From Clostridium weizhouense (GTDB lineage Bacteria > Bacillota > Clostridia > Clostridiales > Clostridiaceae), in the NCBI RefSeq assembly GCF_019431045.1, contig NZ_JAHXPT010000001.1, forward strand, positions 124,001-188,000: 64,000 nt of DNA, read 5' to 3'. Each line of letters opens with the position of its first letter. Positions within the stretch are counted from its first letter, which is position 1. Under the pieces are notes generated by a model. That model was not told the DNA's origin and did not search any database. It saw only the letters and a program-made list of their open reading frames with translations. Made by a program: the position numbers and the translations under genes. This document shows, piece by piece, positions 26,003 through 38,824 of this stretch.

Positions 26003-28912
26003 TTATACTATTAATATATCTTTAACTTCATCGTCAACCATTAACATTATATTAGTACCTCTACCCGCTCTATTTTGTAATTTAACTTCATCAACTTTTA
26101 ATGTTAATTTTTGCTTATCTTTTGAAGTAAGTAAAATCTCCTGTGATTTGGGAGATATAATAACTGTATTATCTTCCCCTTCTAAATATTTAGAAATATA
26201 CCCTCCAAATATAACTTCATCTTCATCTCTTAAACTAATTCCAGTAACTCCAGAAGCTATTTTCCCCATTGTATTAACATTCTCAACTGGGAATCTTATA
26301 GCCATACCTTTTTTAGTTATTATAAGTAAATGTCCTAATGTAACTTTATTGATATCTACTGATACTACTTCATCATCTTCACTTTTTAATTTATAATAAC
26401 ATTGTTTATTTATATCGCCTTCAAATTCTTGAAGCAATGTCTTCTTAACTAACCCTTTTTTACTAAATGAATATACTGCTAATTTTTCATCATAAGAATA
26501 TAATGTAGATATCTTGATAACCTTTTCCCCTTTTTCTAATCCTCCAGTATACAATTCTACTTTTACTTCATTTTCTATTATATTTTTCATTAAAAATACT
26601 GGTATTTTATATACATTTCCTTTATTGGTGAATAAGGCTAAATATTTTAAAGAATTAGTTCTAGTCTTTAATGCATCTTCTTTAATTTTCTTATATGATT
26701 TAAACGTATTTTTATCTGTAACTCCAATATTAAATTCAAAATATTCATCTTCTTTACAATCTTCTACTTCAATTATTTCATCATCAGAAGAAAGATTAAA
26801 TAATTGTATTGCAAGAATATTTCTCGAAACATTTTCTAGTTCTGGTATTTCCACAATAAAATCTAAACCTAACTTACTCTTAACTCTCAAATATTGATTT
26901 TCTTCTTCAGAATCTTTGATTTTAACACTTAATAGTTCATCTCCATCACGCAACTTTAAAGCTTGTAACTTTGCATATGATGTTTCAAATTTATCTAATG
27001 AAGTTTCTTTTATTCCACCATTTTTAGTTATAAATCTAAAGATTTTATTAGGATTAAAATTATCTACTGATATTACATTAATTATTTTTTCATCTTCTAA
27101 ATCTAAAGATTTTATTATTTCATCCAATCTTTCCCCTTTTTCTTTCCACTTTAATTCAGGTATATTTATACTCTTAACTTGATACATAAAGCCTTTTTCA
27201 GTGAATATAAGTAAACTATCTCTTGTATTAGAACTTATAAGATATTCTAACGAATCACCTTCTCTATAATCTATATCATCCGGATTAAAGTTAGATCTAT
27301 TATAATTTTTAAGAGGTATTCTTTTTATAAATCCATCTTTTGATAGAGTTACCATAACTTCTTCTATTACTATTAATTCATTAAGATCTATTTTACTTTT
27401 ACTATCATCTTCTACTACAGCTGTTCTTCTTTTATCACTATATTTATCACTTATTTCTTTCAATTCACTTTTTATTACTTTTAATAATTCTTTTTCATCA
27501 GATAATATTTTTTCTAATCTTTTTATTATCTTTTGAAGTTCTTTATACTCTTTTTCAAAAACTTTTATTTCAAGTCCAGTTAATCTATATAGCATTAATT
27601 CTAAAATAGCTTGAGCTTGTTCTTCTGAGAATTCAAACTTATTTATCAAATTAATAGATGCATCCTTTTTAGATTTAGAAGCCCTAATTGTTGCAATCAC
27701 TTCATCTAATACATCAATTGCTTTTATAAAACCTTCAACTATATGATGTCTTTTTTTAGCAATTTGAAGTTCTTTTTCACTTCTTCTTGTTACTATCTCT
27801 TTTTGATGATTTACATAATACCTAATCATCGCCTTTAAACTCATAGTTTCAGGCTTTCCATCTGCTAAAGCTACCATATTAAAATTTATATTACATTGCA
27901 AATCCGTTTTTTTAAATAAATATTTTAATACTTTATCTACATTTTCTTCATTTGCAGTCTTTTTAAATTCAATAACAGCTCTTATTCCATGTCTATCTGA
28001 TTCATCTCTAATATCTGCTATTAATTCTAAAGCTTTAGAATGTCTTTTATCTCCTGTCATTTCTGAAATTGTTTGAAGTATTTTTGCTTTATTTCTCTTG
28101 TAAGGAAACTCACTTATCACTATTCCTAATCTTCCATTTTCTAATGTCTCAATTGAAGTTTTTGCTCTATATGCAACCTTTCCTACACCTGTTTCATAAG
28201 CTGATTCAAGTGAATTTTTCCCTATTAATATTCCTCCAGTAGGTAAATCTGGTCCTTTTATAAACTCCATAAGATCTTTAGTAGAAATCTCATTATTATC
28301 TATATAAGCTAATACACCATTAGTTACTTCTTCTAAATTATGAGGTGGAATATTAGTTGCAAGTCCTACTGCAATACCAAATGCACCATTCACTAAAAGA
28401 TTTGGATATCTACTAGGTAACACTTTAGGTTCAACTTCACTATCAGAATAGTTAGGAATCATATCTACAGTATCCTTATCTATATCCCTTATCATTTCCA
28501 TGGAAATAGAAGCAAGTCTTGCCTCTGTATAACGCATTGCTGCTGCACTATCTCCATCTATAGATCCCCAGTTACCGTGTCCATCTATCAATGGTATTCT
28601 CGTCGAAAAATCTTGTGCTAAAATTGTCATTGCATCATAAACTGATGTATCTCCATGTGGATGAAATTTACCTAAAATATCTCCTACTATTCTTGCTGAT
28701 TTATAGTATGGTCTATCAGGAAAAGCCTTTAAAAGATATGCACCATAAAGTATTCTTCTATGAACCGGTTTTAATCCATCTCTTACATCAGGAAGTGCCC
28801 TGTCTTTTGCAACTTCTATTGCATAAGGTAAATAATTTTCCGGCATTGCTTCTTCTAAAGGAATCCTAATTATATTATTATCCTTAGGGATAGTCTTTAT
28901 TTTCTTTGCCAT
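26003..28912 (-). CDS. parC: DNA topoisomerase IV subunit A (ParC/GyrA family)
   Basis: This type IIA topoisomerase A subunit (969 aa) would decatenate daughter chromosomes with ParE. The N-terminal winged-helix region has [21 protein letters not shown], the [16 protein letters not shown], and the catalytic Tyr in [13 protein letters not shown] long coiled-coil arm follows, then a beta-pinwheel C-terminal domain. It is longer than a typical GyrA (about 840 aa), and its position after an isolated ParE-type gene favours topoisomerase IV. A gyrase identity cannot be fully excluded without the second gyrase pair of the genome. Confidence 0.85.
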   Translation of the reverse strand: MAKKIKTIPKDNNIIRIPLEEAMPENYLPYAIEVAKDRALPDVRDGLKPVHRRILYGAYLLKAFPDRPYYKSARIVGDILGKFHPHGDTSVYDAMTILAQDFSTRIPLIDGHGNWGSIDGDSAAAMRYTEARLASISMEMIRDIDKDTVDMIPNYSDSEVEPKVLPSRYPNLLVNGAFGIAVGLATNIPPHNLEEVTNGVLAYIDNNEISTKDLMEFIKGPDLPTGGILIGKNSLESAYETGVGKVAYRAKTSIETLENGRLGIVISEFPYKRNKAKILQTISEMTGDKRHSKALELIADIRDESDRHGIRAVIEFKKTANEENVDKVLKYLFKKTDLQCNINFNMVALADGKPETMSLKAMIRYYVNHQKEIVTRRSEKELQIAKKRHHIVEGFIKAIDVLDEVIATIRASKSKKDASINLINKFEFSEEQAQAILELMLYRLTGLEIKVFEKEYKELQKIIKRLEKILSDEKELLKVIKSELKEISDKYSDKRRTAVVEDDSKSKIDLNELIVIEEVMVTLSKDGFIKRIPLKNYNRSNFNPDDIDYREGDSLEYLISSNTRDSLLIFTEKGFMYQVKSINIPELKWKEKGERLDEIIKSLDLEDEKIINVISVDNFNPNKIFRFITKNGGIKETSLDKFETSYAKLQALKLRDGDELLSVKIKDSEEENQYLRVKSKLGLDFIVEIPELENVSRNILAIQLFNLSSDDEIIEVEDCKEDEYFEFNIGVTDKNTFKSYKKIKEDALKTRTNSLKYLALFTNKGNVYKIPVFLMKNIIENEVKVELYTGGLEKGEKVIKISTLYSYDEKLAVYSFSKKGLVKKTLLQEFEGDINKQCYYKLKSEDDEVVSVDINKVTLGHLLIITKKGMAIRFPVENVNTMGKIASGVTGISLRDEDEVIFGGYISKYLEGEDNTVIISPKSQEILLTSKDKQKLTLKVDEVKLQNRAGRGTNIMLMVDDEVKDILIV

Positions 28913-28995
28913 AATTTTTCTCCGTTCCTAATTTAATAATTAATAATCTTAAAGTAATTCTTAACTTCAAGTAAAATTTCTTCAACATATTTTCA

Positions 28996-29023
28996 AAAAA
29001 GCTCATAAAATGAGCTTTTTGCT
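28996..29023 (-). terminator. Terminator between parE and parC
   Basis: AAAAAGCTCA / TGAGCTTTTT with a 5-base A/T loop is symmetrical and may work in both directions. It lies 118 bases after parE and 84 bases before parC, so parC probably has its own promoter. Confidence 0.75.
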
Positions 29024-29036
29024 TAATTATAAATTT

Positions 29037-29126
29037 ATATTTTAAGTAAATGTTAATATTATAGTATAAAAGCTAATTAACATTAGAATTTAATTTATAC
29101 TAAATATCAATATTGTTTAAAATATA
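29037..29126. mobile_element. Family-A element, internally deleted copy (about 90 bp)
   Basis: TTTAAGTAAATGTTAATATTATAGTATAAA at the left is mirrored at the right by TTTATACTAAATATCAATATTGTTTAAAATAT. These match the outer 40 bases of the 227-bp copy at 23014, with the centre lost. Confidence 0.65.
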
Positions 29127-29140
29127 TTTAATATTATTTA

Positions 29141-31090
29141 TTAATTAAATTCTCCATATTTATACATATAACTTTTTCTAGGTTCTACTATATCTCCCAT
29201 TAGCAAAGATATCATCTTCTCTGCTTTTGCTGCATCATCTATTGTAACTTGCATAAGCGTTCTAGTTTCTGGATTTAAAGTAGTTTCCCATAATTGATCA
29301 GGGTTCATTTCTCCAAGCCCTTTATATCTTTGTATCAAAGCACCCTTTCCTATTTCCTTCTTAACTGCTTCTAAGTCATCATCACTATAAGCATATTTTA
29401 CTGTTTCAACACCTTTGTTTACTTTATAGACTTTATATAAAGGTGGTTGTGCTAAATAAAGATGACCATTTGCAATTAAAGGTCTCATATATCTATAAAT
29501 ATATGTCATCCATAGAGTTCTTATATGATATCCATCTACATCAGCATCACTCATTATTATTATTTTATCGTATTTCATATCTTCTTGTTTATAATTATCT
29601 AATATTCCAGTACCAATAGCTGTATTAAATATTTTTAGTTCTTCTGATGCTAATACATTTTCTAATTTTTGTTTCTCAGTATTCATTATTTTACCTTTAG
29701 AAGGCATAATAGTTTGAAATCTTCTATCTCTTGCCTGTTTAGCAGAACCTCCAGCAGAATCTCCCTCAACCACTATAAATTCATTTACTGTTTTATCTTT
29801 TAGAGTACATACTGCGACTTTCCCTGCTAATGGAGAGGTTCCTACTCCAACCTTTTTCTTTTCTGCATCATTTATTTTTTTTATTTTATCTCTTCTTTTA
29901 GCTGATTCTAAAGCATTATTAATTAATATTGTGGCTAATTCTTTATTATCCTCAATCCATTCTGAAAATTTAGTATAAACCAAATCATTCATCATAGTAT
30001 ATGCTTCATTATTACCAAGTTTAGTTTTAGTTTGCCCTTCAAAAATAGGATTAGTAATTTTAATTCTTAATATTGCAGTCATTCCTTCTCTTAAATCATT
30101 GCCTTCAAAGTCTTTATCTTTTTCTTTAATTAGATTAAGCTTTTTAGCACCCTCTTTAAATGCTCTTGTCATACCAGTCTTAAATCCAGTTTCATGTGTT
30201 CCTGCTTCAGTAGTAGGTATATTATTTACATAACTTGCTATATATTCTGTGGATGAATCTGTAAATTGAATACATACCTCTCCATGTATCTGGATATTAT
30301 TTAGTGATCTATCTCCATCAAAGATTATAGGTGTATCATGAATTACAGTCTTACTTTCATTTAAATAATTTATAAAATCTAAAAGCCCATTTTCTGAATA
30401 ATATTCTTTTTTAATTTCTTCAGACTTTCTTCTATCTATAAGCTCTAATCTTATGCCTTTATTTTGGAAAGCTAACTCTTGTAATCTACTGTCTATAATA
30501 TCAAATTTAAAATCTACAGTTGAAAATATTTCATTATCTGGTCTAAAAGTTACTTTAGTACCATTTTCTTTTGTCTTCCCTATTGTTTGTAACTTAGATA
30601 CTGGAGTTCCTGGCATATTTCTTTTTAATTCTTTATCAAAAGCATATTCAAATCTTTGTCTATATATATTCCCATTTTGGTACACTTCTACTTCAAGCCA
30701 TTTTGATAATGCATTTACAACTGCTGCTCCAACACCATGAAGTCCACCAGAAGTTTTATAATTTTTATTATCAAACTTGCCACCCGTATGTAGTTCTGTA
30801 AATACCATTTCAACGCCCGTTTTTTTCTTTATAGGATGTACTCCCGTAGGTATACCTCTTCCATTATCTAGAATTGTAACACTCTTATCTTCATTTAAAG
30901 TTATAGTTATTTTATCTCCATAACCATTACTAATTTCATCTATAGAGTTATCTATTATTTCCCATATACAATGATGTAGTCCTTTCATTCCTGTAGAACC
31001 TATATACATACCTGGTCTAATTCTTACCGGCTCTAATTTTTCTAAAGATGTTAAGTCCGTTACATCATAATTACTATTTTTTAATTCCAT
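29141..31090 (-). CDS. parE: DNA topoisomerase IV subunit B (ParE/GyrB family)
   Basis: This is the ATPase subunit (649 aa) of a type IIA topoisomerase. The GHKL motifs are IWEIIDNSIDEISNGYG, LDNGRGIPTG and GGLHGVGAAVVNALS. The TOPRIM domain has EGDSAGGSAKQARDRRFQTI and MSDADVDGYHIRTLW, and the C-terminus has IQRYKGLGEMNP. It is upstream of the A subunit, as in parE-parC operons, but a terminator and a family-A repeat lie between them. A GGAGG site lies close before the ATG. Confidence 0.88.
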   Translation of the reverse strand: MELKNSNYDVTDLTSLEKLEPVRIRPGMYIGSTGMKGLHHCIWEIIDNSIDEISNGYGDKITITLNEDKSVTILDNGRGIPTGVHPIKKKTGVEMVFTELHTGGKFDNKNYKTSGGLHGVGAAVVNALSKWLEVEVYQNGNIYRQRFEYAFDKELKRNMPGTPVSKLQTIGKTKENGTKVTFRPDNEIFSTVDFKFDIIDSRLQELAFQNKGIRLELIDRRKSEEIKKEYYSENGLLDFINYLNESKTVIHDTPIIFDGDRSLNNIQIHGEVCIQFTDSSTEYIASYVNNIPTTEAGTHETGFKTGMTRAFKEGAKKLNLIKEKDKDFEGNDLREGMTAILRIKITNPIFEGQTKTKLGNNEAYTMMNDLVYTKFSEWIEDNKELATILINNALESAKRRDKIKKINDAEKKKVGVGTSPLAGKVAVCTLKDKTVNEFIVVEGDSAGGSAKQARDRRFQTIMPSKGKIMNTEKQKLENVLASEELKIFNTAIGTGILDNYKQEDMKYDKIIIMSDADVDGYHIRTLWMTYIYRYMRPLIANGHLYLAQPPLYKVYKVNKGVETVKYAYSDDDLEAVKKEIGKGALIQRYKGLGEMNPDQLWETTLNPETRTLMQVTIDDAAKAEKMISLLMGDIVEPRKSYMYKYGEFN

Positions 31091-31475
31091 AAGGTCCTCC
31101 TAAAAATATACTAATAAATTGAATATATTAATAATCATCATTTGTTCACTTAGATATAATAAATATTCTTTTAAAGTACACTCATAAGTAAATCAATTTA
31201 TTAACTCATATTTTCTTATTTAGCTATGATTATTTAAAAATCCTTTATTTTTTCTATATTTAAAAATACTAATATTCAGTAAAAAAATAGAAATATTTTA
31301 AATAATCATATTATAATCATTACACAAGCGAACTTATGTACTGGTCTACTATAAAAATATACTTTATTTTATAGCTAATGTCAAAATTAACGTTAATACT
31401 TATCTTAAAATCTAAATTTTATGTAATATTTAATTAATGAATAAACTTTATTAGAACTTATATATAAATATAAAA
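31091..31475. other. Intergenic stretch upstream of parE
   Basis: AT-rich sequence carrying the parE promoter region. A reversed family-C-like end is at about 31435-31457. I could not pick a convincing promoter or any gene. Confidence 0.35.
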
Positions 31476-31543
31476 TAAGAGTGCTTTATTTTACAAGAAA
31501 CAAAACATAAAGTTTTAAATTACTTTCTAATAAGCACTCTTTT
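31476..31543 (-). terminator. Terminator of the glycosyltransferase gene
   Basis: AGAGTGCTT pairs with AAGCACTCT across a long loop of about 47 bases. On the minus strand the second arm is followed by a T-rich stretch. It lies 31 bases beyond the stop. Confidence 0.6.
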
Positions 31544-31574
31544 AATATTATATTTTTATTTATTAATAGCGAAA

Positions 31575-32966
31575 CTATACATCATATATTTCTATACTTC
31601 TAACATGTTTAGTATGGCTCCACTCTTTATTATTCTTATTTATTATTCCTTGTATAGTAATTGGTATCCATGTTATTGTATATATTCCATATAATAAGAA
31701 TCTAAAAAATAGTATTAAATTCTTTTTACCTAATAAAATTAGAACTAAAAATAAAAATGCTAAATTAAATCCTATTGTTATTCCTAAAGAAATAAAATAG
31801 TTTTCTACACCTTCTAAAAGATACGGAATAACAAATACATTGGTTGAATATATAACAGTCATTGTTAAAAATGCCTTAGATACTTTTTCTTCTAATGCTA
31901 ATACTACAGGCGTAATAATAAACTGAATTAAGGCAAAAACTTTCCATCCAATATCACTTAATAAATAACTTAAAATAAATATGTCCCTTCCCGCTGACGA
32001 ATCAACTTGAACAATTGTTAAAATTGCAGATAAAGCCAACATTAAAGTAACAAATGGTTGTAATACATATAACGCACAATCAAAAATATACCATTTTCTT
32101 TCTTTAATTGACTTCTTAACTAACTTGAAAAAATATCTTGATGCTACGTCAGTAAAACCTTGCATCCATCTTTTCCTTTGAGTCCATGATTGAGCTAATT
32201 TTAAAGGTTTTTCATCATAAATAATAGCATCATGCGCCCAGCCTACTTTTGCTCCATTAAGAACAAGTTTACATGTGAACTCTAAATCCTCTGTTAAGCA
32301 TGTAGCTCCCCAACCTAATTCTTTTAATGTCTCAGTATCAATAGCAAATCCTGTTCCTCCTATTTGATTAGAAAATCCAACATTTGCTCTTGCTAATTGG
32401 AAAAGTCTATTTTGAGTCCAAAAAGCTATTGAATAAGCAGTTGCAATCCAAGAATCATCTGGATTTTTACTGTCAATATACCCTTGTACAACTTTATAAC
32501 CTTGACACATTTTTAAATTTATTTCTTTTAAGAAATTTTTATGTACAAGATTATCAGCATCAAATATGGCTATTGCATCATATTGTTTTTCCATTTTAAA
32601 TAGATTTGCAAACATCCATTCTAATGCATATCCTTTACCTCTTTTATCTTTTTCAAATCTTTCACAAACATTTACCTTATATTTACTTGCTATCTTAGCA
32701 GTATTATCCGTACAATTATCTGCTATTACAAAAATGTCATACATATCTTTAGGATATTCAAGATTCAACATACTCTCTATAAGCTTACTAATAACTACTT
32801 CTTCATTATGTGCTGCAATTAGTAACGCAAATTTTTTCTTTGGAGTATAATCTTTTTTTTCTTTCTTTCTAACAAGTCCGAAAAATCCTAATACCATGTA
32901 ATACACGGTTAATGTAAAAACTAATATTTGAAATACAGCTGTTATGGTAAAAATGTATTTTCCCAT
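31575..32966 (-). CDS. Membrane glycosyltransferase, family 2 (processive type)
   Basis: This 463-aa inverting glycosyltransferase has one N-terminal membrane segment, a cytosolic GT2 domain and about five C-terminal membrane segments. Catalytic features are LLIAAHNEEVV, IFDADNLVH (DxD), CLTEDLEFT (the acidic base motif) and QRKRWMQG (QxxRW), which together mark processive synthases such as hyaluronan-, cellulose- or poly-GlcNAc-type enzymes. The product is unknown. I chose the ATG at 32966 with AGGAGTG upstream; the upstream in-frame ATG at 33005 lacks a site. The gene stands alone. Confidence 0.85.
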   Translation of the reverse strand: MGKYIFTITAVFQILVFTLTVYYMVLGFFGLVRKKEKKDYTPKKKFALLIAAHNEEVVISKLIESMLNLEYPKDMYDIFVIADNCTDNTAKIASKYKVNVCERFEKDKRGKGYALEWMFANLFKMEKQYDAIAIFDADNLVHKNFLKEINLKMCQGYKVVQGYIDSKNPDDSWIATAYSIAFWTQNRLFQLARANVGFSNQIGGTGFAIDTETLKELGWGATCLTEDLEFTCKLVLNGAKVGWAHDAIIYDEKPLKLAQSWTQRKRWMQGFTDVASRYFFKLVKKSIKERKWYIFDCALYVLQPFVTLMLALSAILTIVQVDSSAGRDIFILSYLLSDIGWKVFALIQFIITPVVLALEEKVSKAFLTMTVIYSTNVFVIPYLLEGVENYFISLGITIGFNLAFLFLVLILLGKKNLILFFRFLLYGIYTITWIPITIQGIINKNNKEWSHTKHVRSIEIYDV

Positions 32967-33287
32967 TACATTCACTCCTAATGCTAAATGGATCTCATTT
33001 TCCATTCATTATTTTATATACACATTTTAATTACATCTTTATTTAATATATTTCAATATAACTAAAAAATCAAGTGTATATTTCTTAAGATAAAATTAAA
33101 TTTATTTAATTTACTTATTATGTAATCATTTACCTTCACTTTTCTTAATTTCTTTAACTTATCTTTATATATGACTTATATTCTTATATTACCCTTATAT
33201 TTAGATATTTATTTAAAATATTATTAATTATGTCTATTTTAAATAATTCTTTATTTTAATGTATAAAAAACTATATATAAATTTAAA
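32967..33287. other. Intergenic AT-rich stretch
   Basis: Lies upstream of the glycosyltransferase and downstream of gdhA. I see no gene, repeat or clear promoter apart from the terminator at its right edge. Confidence 0.4.
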
Positions 33288-33327
33288 ACCTTTAAATTTA
33301 AAAACATAAGTAACTAAATTTAAAGGT
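33288..33327 (-). terminator. Terminator of gdhA
   Basis: ACCTTTAAATTTA pairs with TAAATTTAAAGGT around a 14-base loop, 26 bases after the gdhA stop, with a T-rich tail on the minus strand. Confidence 0.7.
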
Positions 33328-33352
33328 CAATTTTTTATATTATTTTATTTAA

Positions 33353-35010
<1,658 letters not shown>

Positions 35011-35622
35011 TTATTCAGTTATTTCTTTAATGATAACCTCTAAAAATTTTATTTTTTTATTCTTTATATGAATATAAACCAATGGTAATATAAGACATCC
35101 TCCAATTGTTCCACAAATTATATCCATCATTGTATCAAATAAACTATTATGTTGGGATGTTAAACCAAATATTTGATCTGTTGAAAACTCCCATATCTCC
35201 CAAATCCCAGCCATAGCAATTGAAAACATTAAAGTAAATATTATTGCAAATTTATAATTCAATTTATTTTGCTCTTTATGTTCAAAATAAATATATATAG
35301 AAAAACCAAACACACTTAATATAATTCCTGAAACAAAATGAAGAATTTTATCATATTGACTTATAAATGTATAAATATTTAATACATTTCCTAAATATAT
35401 AGACATAACTATAAATATTAGTCCTAACATATACATAATTTTAGATTTTTTCATAAATGTAAAAGAAAAAATGAATTTCATAGCTATAATAGCTATAAAA
35501 ATCAGTGAAATATTCCATAATTTATTTCCTGATTGAAATAATATATTATAAATTAAATGTATTATTAAATAAATTACTACTAATATTGTTATTATATGAT
35601 CATATGTCATCTTTTTTTTCAA
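35011..35622 (-). CDS. Multi-pass membrane protein, DUF2238/YjdF-like
   Basis: This 203-aa protein has about six hydrophobic segments and charged ends. The conserved centre DKILHFVSGIILSVFGF and GIWEIWEFSTDQ, followed by FDTMMDIICGTIGG, resembles the DUF2238/YjdF membrane family (conserved His, Glu and Asp within membrane segments). No activity is known. A TTG start at 35622 is supported by AAAGGAGAG 7 bases upstream. It lies between gdhA and a rhomboid protease gene, all on one strand. Confidence 0.65.
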   Translation of the reverse strand: MKKKMTYDHIITILVVIYLIIHLIYNILFQSGNKLWNISLIFIAIIAMKFIFSFTFMKKSKIMYMLGLIFIVMSIYLGNVLNIYTFISQYDKILHFVSGIILSVFGFSIYIYFEHKEQNKLNYKFAIIFTLMFSIAMAGIWEIWEFSTDQIFGLTSQHNSLFDTMMDIICGTIGGCLILPLVYIHIKNKKIKFLEVIIKEITE

Positions 35623-35737
35623 ACTAAATCTCTCCTTTCAACTTCTTAATTAGCTTATATTTATATTCTAATATGAATGTAATTTTAAAATATGTTTTTT
35701 CTTATAATCTATTCTTAATGCTTTGAAGAAATCTAAC

Positions 35738-36718
35738 TTACACATATCTATTTATTCTTTTTTTAAAACTTAAAATTAAGTAACTTGATATTATACCTCC
35801 TAAGAATCCTCCAATATGTGCTTTATTATCTACATTAGCAATACTAAAACCAATGATTAAATTTAATACTATTATTCCTATTAAATTTATTATTGAACTC
35901 TTTTCTATTTTATGTCTTTCCTTTATTGCAAATACTAACATCGCTCCTAATAATCCAAATATCCCTCCTGAAGCTCCTATTGATATATATGGACTAAGTA
36001 AAAAACTCAACAAACTAGATGCTAAACATGATACCAAATATATATTTATATAATGTTTAATACCATAAATTTTTTCCACTTGAGGTCCTAATATATATAA
36101 CATATACATATTGCATGATATATGAATTAATCCTCCATGTAAAAATGCACAAGTTAATAATCTCCAAATTTCTCCTTCATAGATAAGTTTATTATATTTT
36201 GCCCCAAAAGATATTAATACATCTACATCCATAGAAAATAGGCTGTTAGATAAAAAGGCTGTTAATACAAAAAGTATAATATTTATACACATTATGATTA
36301 ATGTAATTCCTTTGTTCTTTAAATAATTATTTACTTCAAACTCATTTTTTCTAACATATTGATTAATTACAACTTCTAATGGCTTACAAGAATCATCACA
36401 TAAAATAGTATTATATGTTTTTTTATCAATAATTATTTTATTAACATATTCATGTTTTATATTCACATATTCGTCATTTGATAAAACAACTAAATTAAAT
36501 ACAAAAGATTTTCCTAGTGTCTTTATATATTCAAATGCTTCATAAACATCTACTTCTTCATATTTTTCATCTGTTACTAAAACACAATAAATATATTCTT
36601 CTATATCTTTTATTGCAATATAGCGTTCAGTTTTATGAAAGTTACTATAATATTGCTTCATATAAAAATAGTCATTATTTATTAAATATTTATATAATAT
36701 ATTACTAAGCTCAATCAT
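35738..36718 (-). CDS. Rhomboid-family intramembrane serine protease
   Basis: This 326-aa protein has a cytosolic N-terminal region of about 140 residues and then a six- or seven-helix rhomboid core. The active site is visible: the catalytic Ser in GASGGIFGLLGAM and the catalytic His in NKAHIGGFLGG, with the helix-2 motif GGLIHISCNMYMLY. These proteases cut membrane-anchored substrates. The target here is unknown. A GGGGAG site precedes the ATG. Confidence 0.87.
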   Translation of the reverse strand: MIELSNILYKYLINNDYFYMKQYYSNFHKTERYIAIKDIEEYIYCVLVTDEKYEEVDVYEAFEYIKTLGKSFVFNLVVLSNDEYVNIKHEYVNKIIIDKKTYNTILCDDSCKPLEVVINQYVRKNEFEVNNYLKNKGITLIIMCINIILFVLTAFLSNSLFSMDVDVLISFGAKYNKLIYEGEIWRLLTCAFLHGGLIHISCNMYMLYILGPQVEKIYGIKHYINIYLVSCLASSLLSFLLSPYISIGASGGIFGLLGAMLVFAIKERHKIEKSSIINLIGIIVLNLIIGFSIANVDNKAHIGGFLGGIISSYLILSFKKRINRYV

Positions 36719-36916
36719 TTATTTTACTCTCCCCTTACTATAAATAATCTATTAATACAAATTGTAATCATTTAAAAAACTAGTTTATTTCTTAAATTAA
36801 TATAGAACAAAGGTGACTATGTTACGTTTCAATGGACAGTTTATAATTGACAATTGTCGTTTAAACCCATAGGCTTTCTGAAAAATATAATTCTATACTT
36901 TTCTAGATATTTAAAA

Positions 36917-36961
36917 AGAGGCTGCCTCAAAAGCATTTTTATGCATTTGAGATAGTCCTCT
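36917..36961 (-). terminator. Terminator downstream of pepF
   Basis: AGAGG...CTCAAA...GCAT pairs with ATGC...TTTGAG...CCTCT (a few internal mismatches), followed by TTTTT on the minus strand. It lies 55 bases after the pepF stop. Confidence 0.75.
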
Positions 36962-37015
36962 ATTTTCTACTATATTATTATCTATTTATATTTTAATAGA
37001 ATATATTTAATCTTA

Positions 37016-38800
37016 TTATCTATCTAACATATCTAGTAATTCATTAAATCTTTTTATTGTTGCTTCTAAAGGCTTATCTGTTGTCATATCTACACCAGAA
37101 TTTTTTAATATATTTATTGGATAGTCACTACCTCCAGCTTTTAAAAACATTTTATATTTATCTACTGCATCCTCTTCTTCATTTAAGATAGAATTTGAAA
37201 ATGCTGAAGCAGCTGCATACCCTGTAGCATATTGATAAACATAAAAATCTGAATAAAAATGAGGAATTCTTGACCATTCAACATCAATTTCTTCATCAAT
37301 TATAATCTTATCTCCAAAATATTTAACATTTAAGTCATGCCATGCTTTATTATAATCTTCTGCTGTTAAAGGTATTCCTTTTTCCAAGCTTTCATGAGTA
37401 TATAATTCAAACTCTGCAAACATTAATTGTCTAAATACTGTAGTTCTAATTTGTTCTAATTCTTGATTAATTAAATAAAGTTTCTTCTTTTCATCCTTCT
37501 CTTTTTCAATCAAATGATGAATTAATATTGATTCATTTGTTGTAGAAGCTACTTCAGCACAAAATAATGTGTATCCTGCATAATAATATGATTGCTCTTT
37601 TCTTGAATAATAAGAATGAATAGAATGACCCATTTCATGTGCTAATGTTGAAACATCACCTAATTCATTATTATAATTTAAAAGAACATATGGCATTGTA
37701 TCATAGCCACCCCATGAATATGCTCCACCCTTTTTCCCCTTATTTTCATATATATCTATCCAACCATCTTCTATTCCACTTTTAAAAATAGTTAAATACT
37801 CATCTCCTAAAGGCTTTAATGCTTCTAATACAATTTCTACGCCTTCATTAAACGCTATTTTTTCCTTTGGAGTTTCAATAACTGGAACATATAAATCATA
37901 CATATGGATTTCATCTAAACCCAAAAGCTTCTTTTTAACATCAACATATCTATGAAGTGAATCTAAATTATTATCTATAACCTTCACTGCATTTTTATAT
38001 ACTTCTACTGGAATATTATTAGGCTTAAGAGAAGCTTCTATTGCTGAATTATATTTTCTTACTTTACTATTAAAATTAAAATTTTTAATTGAACATGTTA
38101 AAGATGTAGCCAATGTATTTTGTAATTTTTTATATTCACCAAATAATTGTTTAAATGCACTTTTTCTAACTTCTCTGTTTTTACTTCTTATAAAAGATGA
38201 ATAATTCCCTTCAGTTAGTTCTACTTCTTTTCCATCTTCATTTTTTATCTTACCAAAGCTCATATCAGCATTGGTTAAAATATTATGAATATCAGATGGA
38301 GCATCTAAGCAATCTGAAGCTAATGCTAATAATTCTTCCATTTCTTTTGATAATATATGTGGTTTTTCTTTTAATATATCATCAAATAGAAATTTAAAGG
38401 GTTTCAATTCATCTAATCTTTCTATTTCTTTTTCAATAAATCCGTCATCCAAGCTTAAAATTTCTGGAACAAAGAAAGATGTATATCCAGCAAATTCAGC
38501 CATATATATATCAATCTTACTCATTAAACTTTGATATATTGAATTTGAAGTATCTTCATCTGATTTTAAATGTGCATAAACATATAATTTTTCTGCTTTT
38601 CTTGATATATTTTCATTTAATTTTAGATATTCTAATATTTTCTCTCCACTTATCAAATTACCCGAAAACTTCTTTAAATTAGGTGCTTCATTCTTTAATT
38701 CCTGAAAATCTTTTTCCCAATCATCAATATTTTTATATACTTTTTCTACCTTCCACTTAAACTTAGAATCAATTTCTTCTCTCTTTTTTAAATCTTCCAT
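37016..38800 (-). CDS. pepF: Oligoendopeptidase F (M3 zinc peptidase)
   Basis: PepF hydrolyses short peptides in the cytosol. It is 594 aa, normal for the family. The zinc site HEMGH is in STLAHEMGHSIHSYY, and the third zinc ligand Glu follows in CAEVASTTNESILI. The C-terminal region HFYSDFYVYQYATGYAAA is also typical of M3B enzymes. A GAGGAGGG site precedes the ATG. It stands alone with its own terminator. Confidence 0.94.
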   Translation of the reverse strand: MEDLKKREEIDSKFKWKVEKVYKNIDDWEKDFQELKNEAPNLKKFSGNLISGEKILEYLKLNENISRKAEKLYVYAHLKSDEDTSNSIYQSLMSKIDIYMAEFAGYTSFFVPEILSLDDGFIEKEIERLDELKPFKFLFDDILKEKPHILSKEMEELLALASDCLDAPSDIHNILTNADMSFGKIKNEDGKEVELTEGNYSSFIRSKNREVRKSAFKQLFGEYKKLQNTLATSLTCSIKNFNFNSKVRKYNSAIEASLKPNNIPVEVYKNAVKVIDNNLDSLHRYVDVKKKLLGLDEIHMYDLYVPVIETPKEKIAFNEGVEIVLEALKPLGDEYLTIFKSGIEDGWIDIYENKGKKGGAYSWGGYDTMPYVLLNYNNELGDVSTLAHEMGHSIHSYYSRKEQSYYYAGYTLFCAEVASTTNESILIHHLIEKEKDEKKKLYLINQELEQIRTTVFRQLMFAEFELYTHESLEKGIPLTAEDYNKAWHDLNVKYFGDKIIIDEEIDVEWSRIPHFYSDFYVYQYATGYAAASAFSNSILNEEEDAVDKYKMFLKAGGSDYPINILKNSGVDMTTDKPLEATIKRFNELLDMLDR

Positions 38801-38824
38801 TAATCTTTCCCTCCTCTAAAACAA

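Noticed and set aside
31326..31360. Possible further family-B end (ACTTATGTACTGGTCTACT)
   Set aside because: Only about ten bases match and no partner end is nearby, so chance similarity is as likely.
36850..36870. Palindrome GACAATTGTC in the gap between the rhomboid and pepF genes
   Set aside because: It is a short self-complementary site with no promoter context. I cannot tie it to any regulator.
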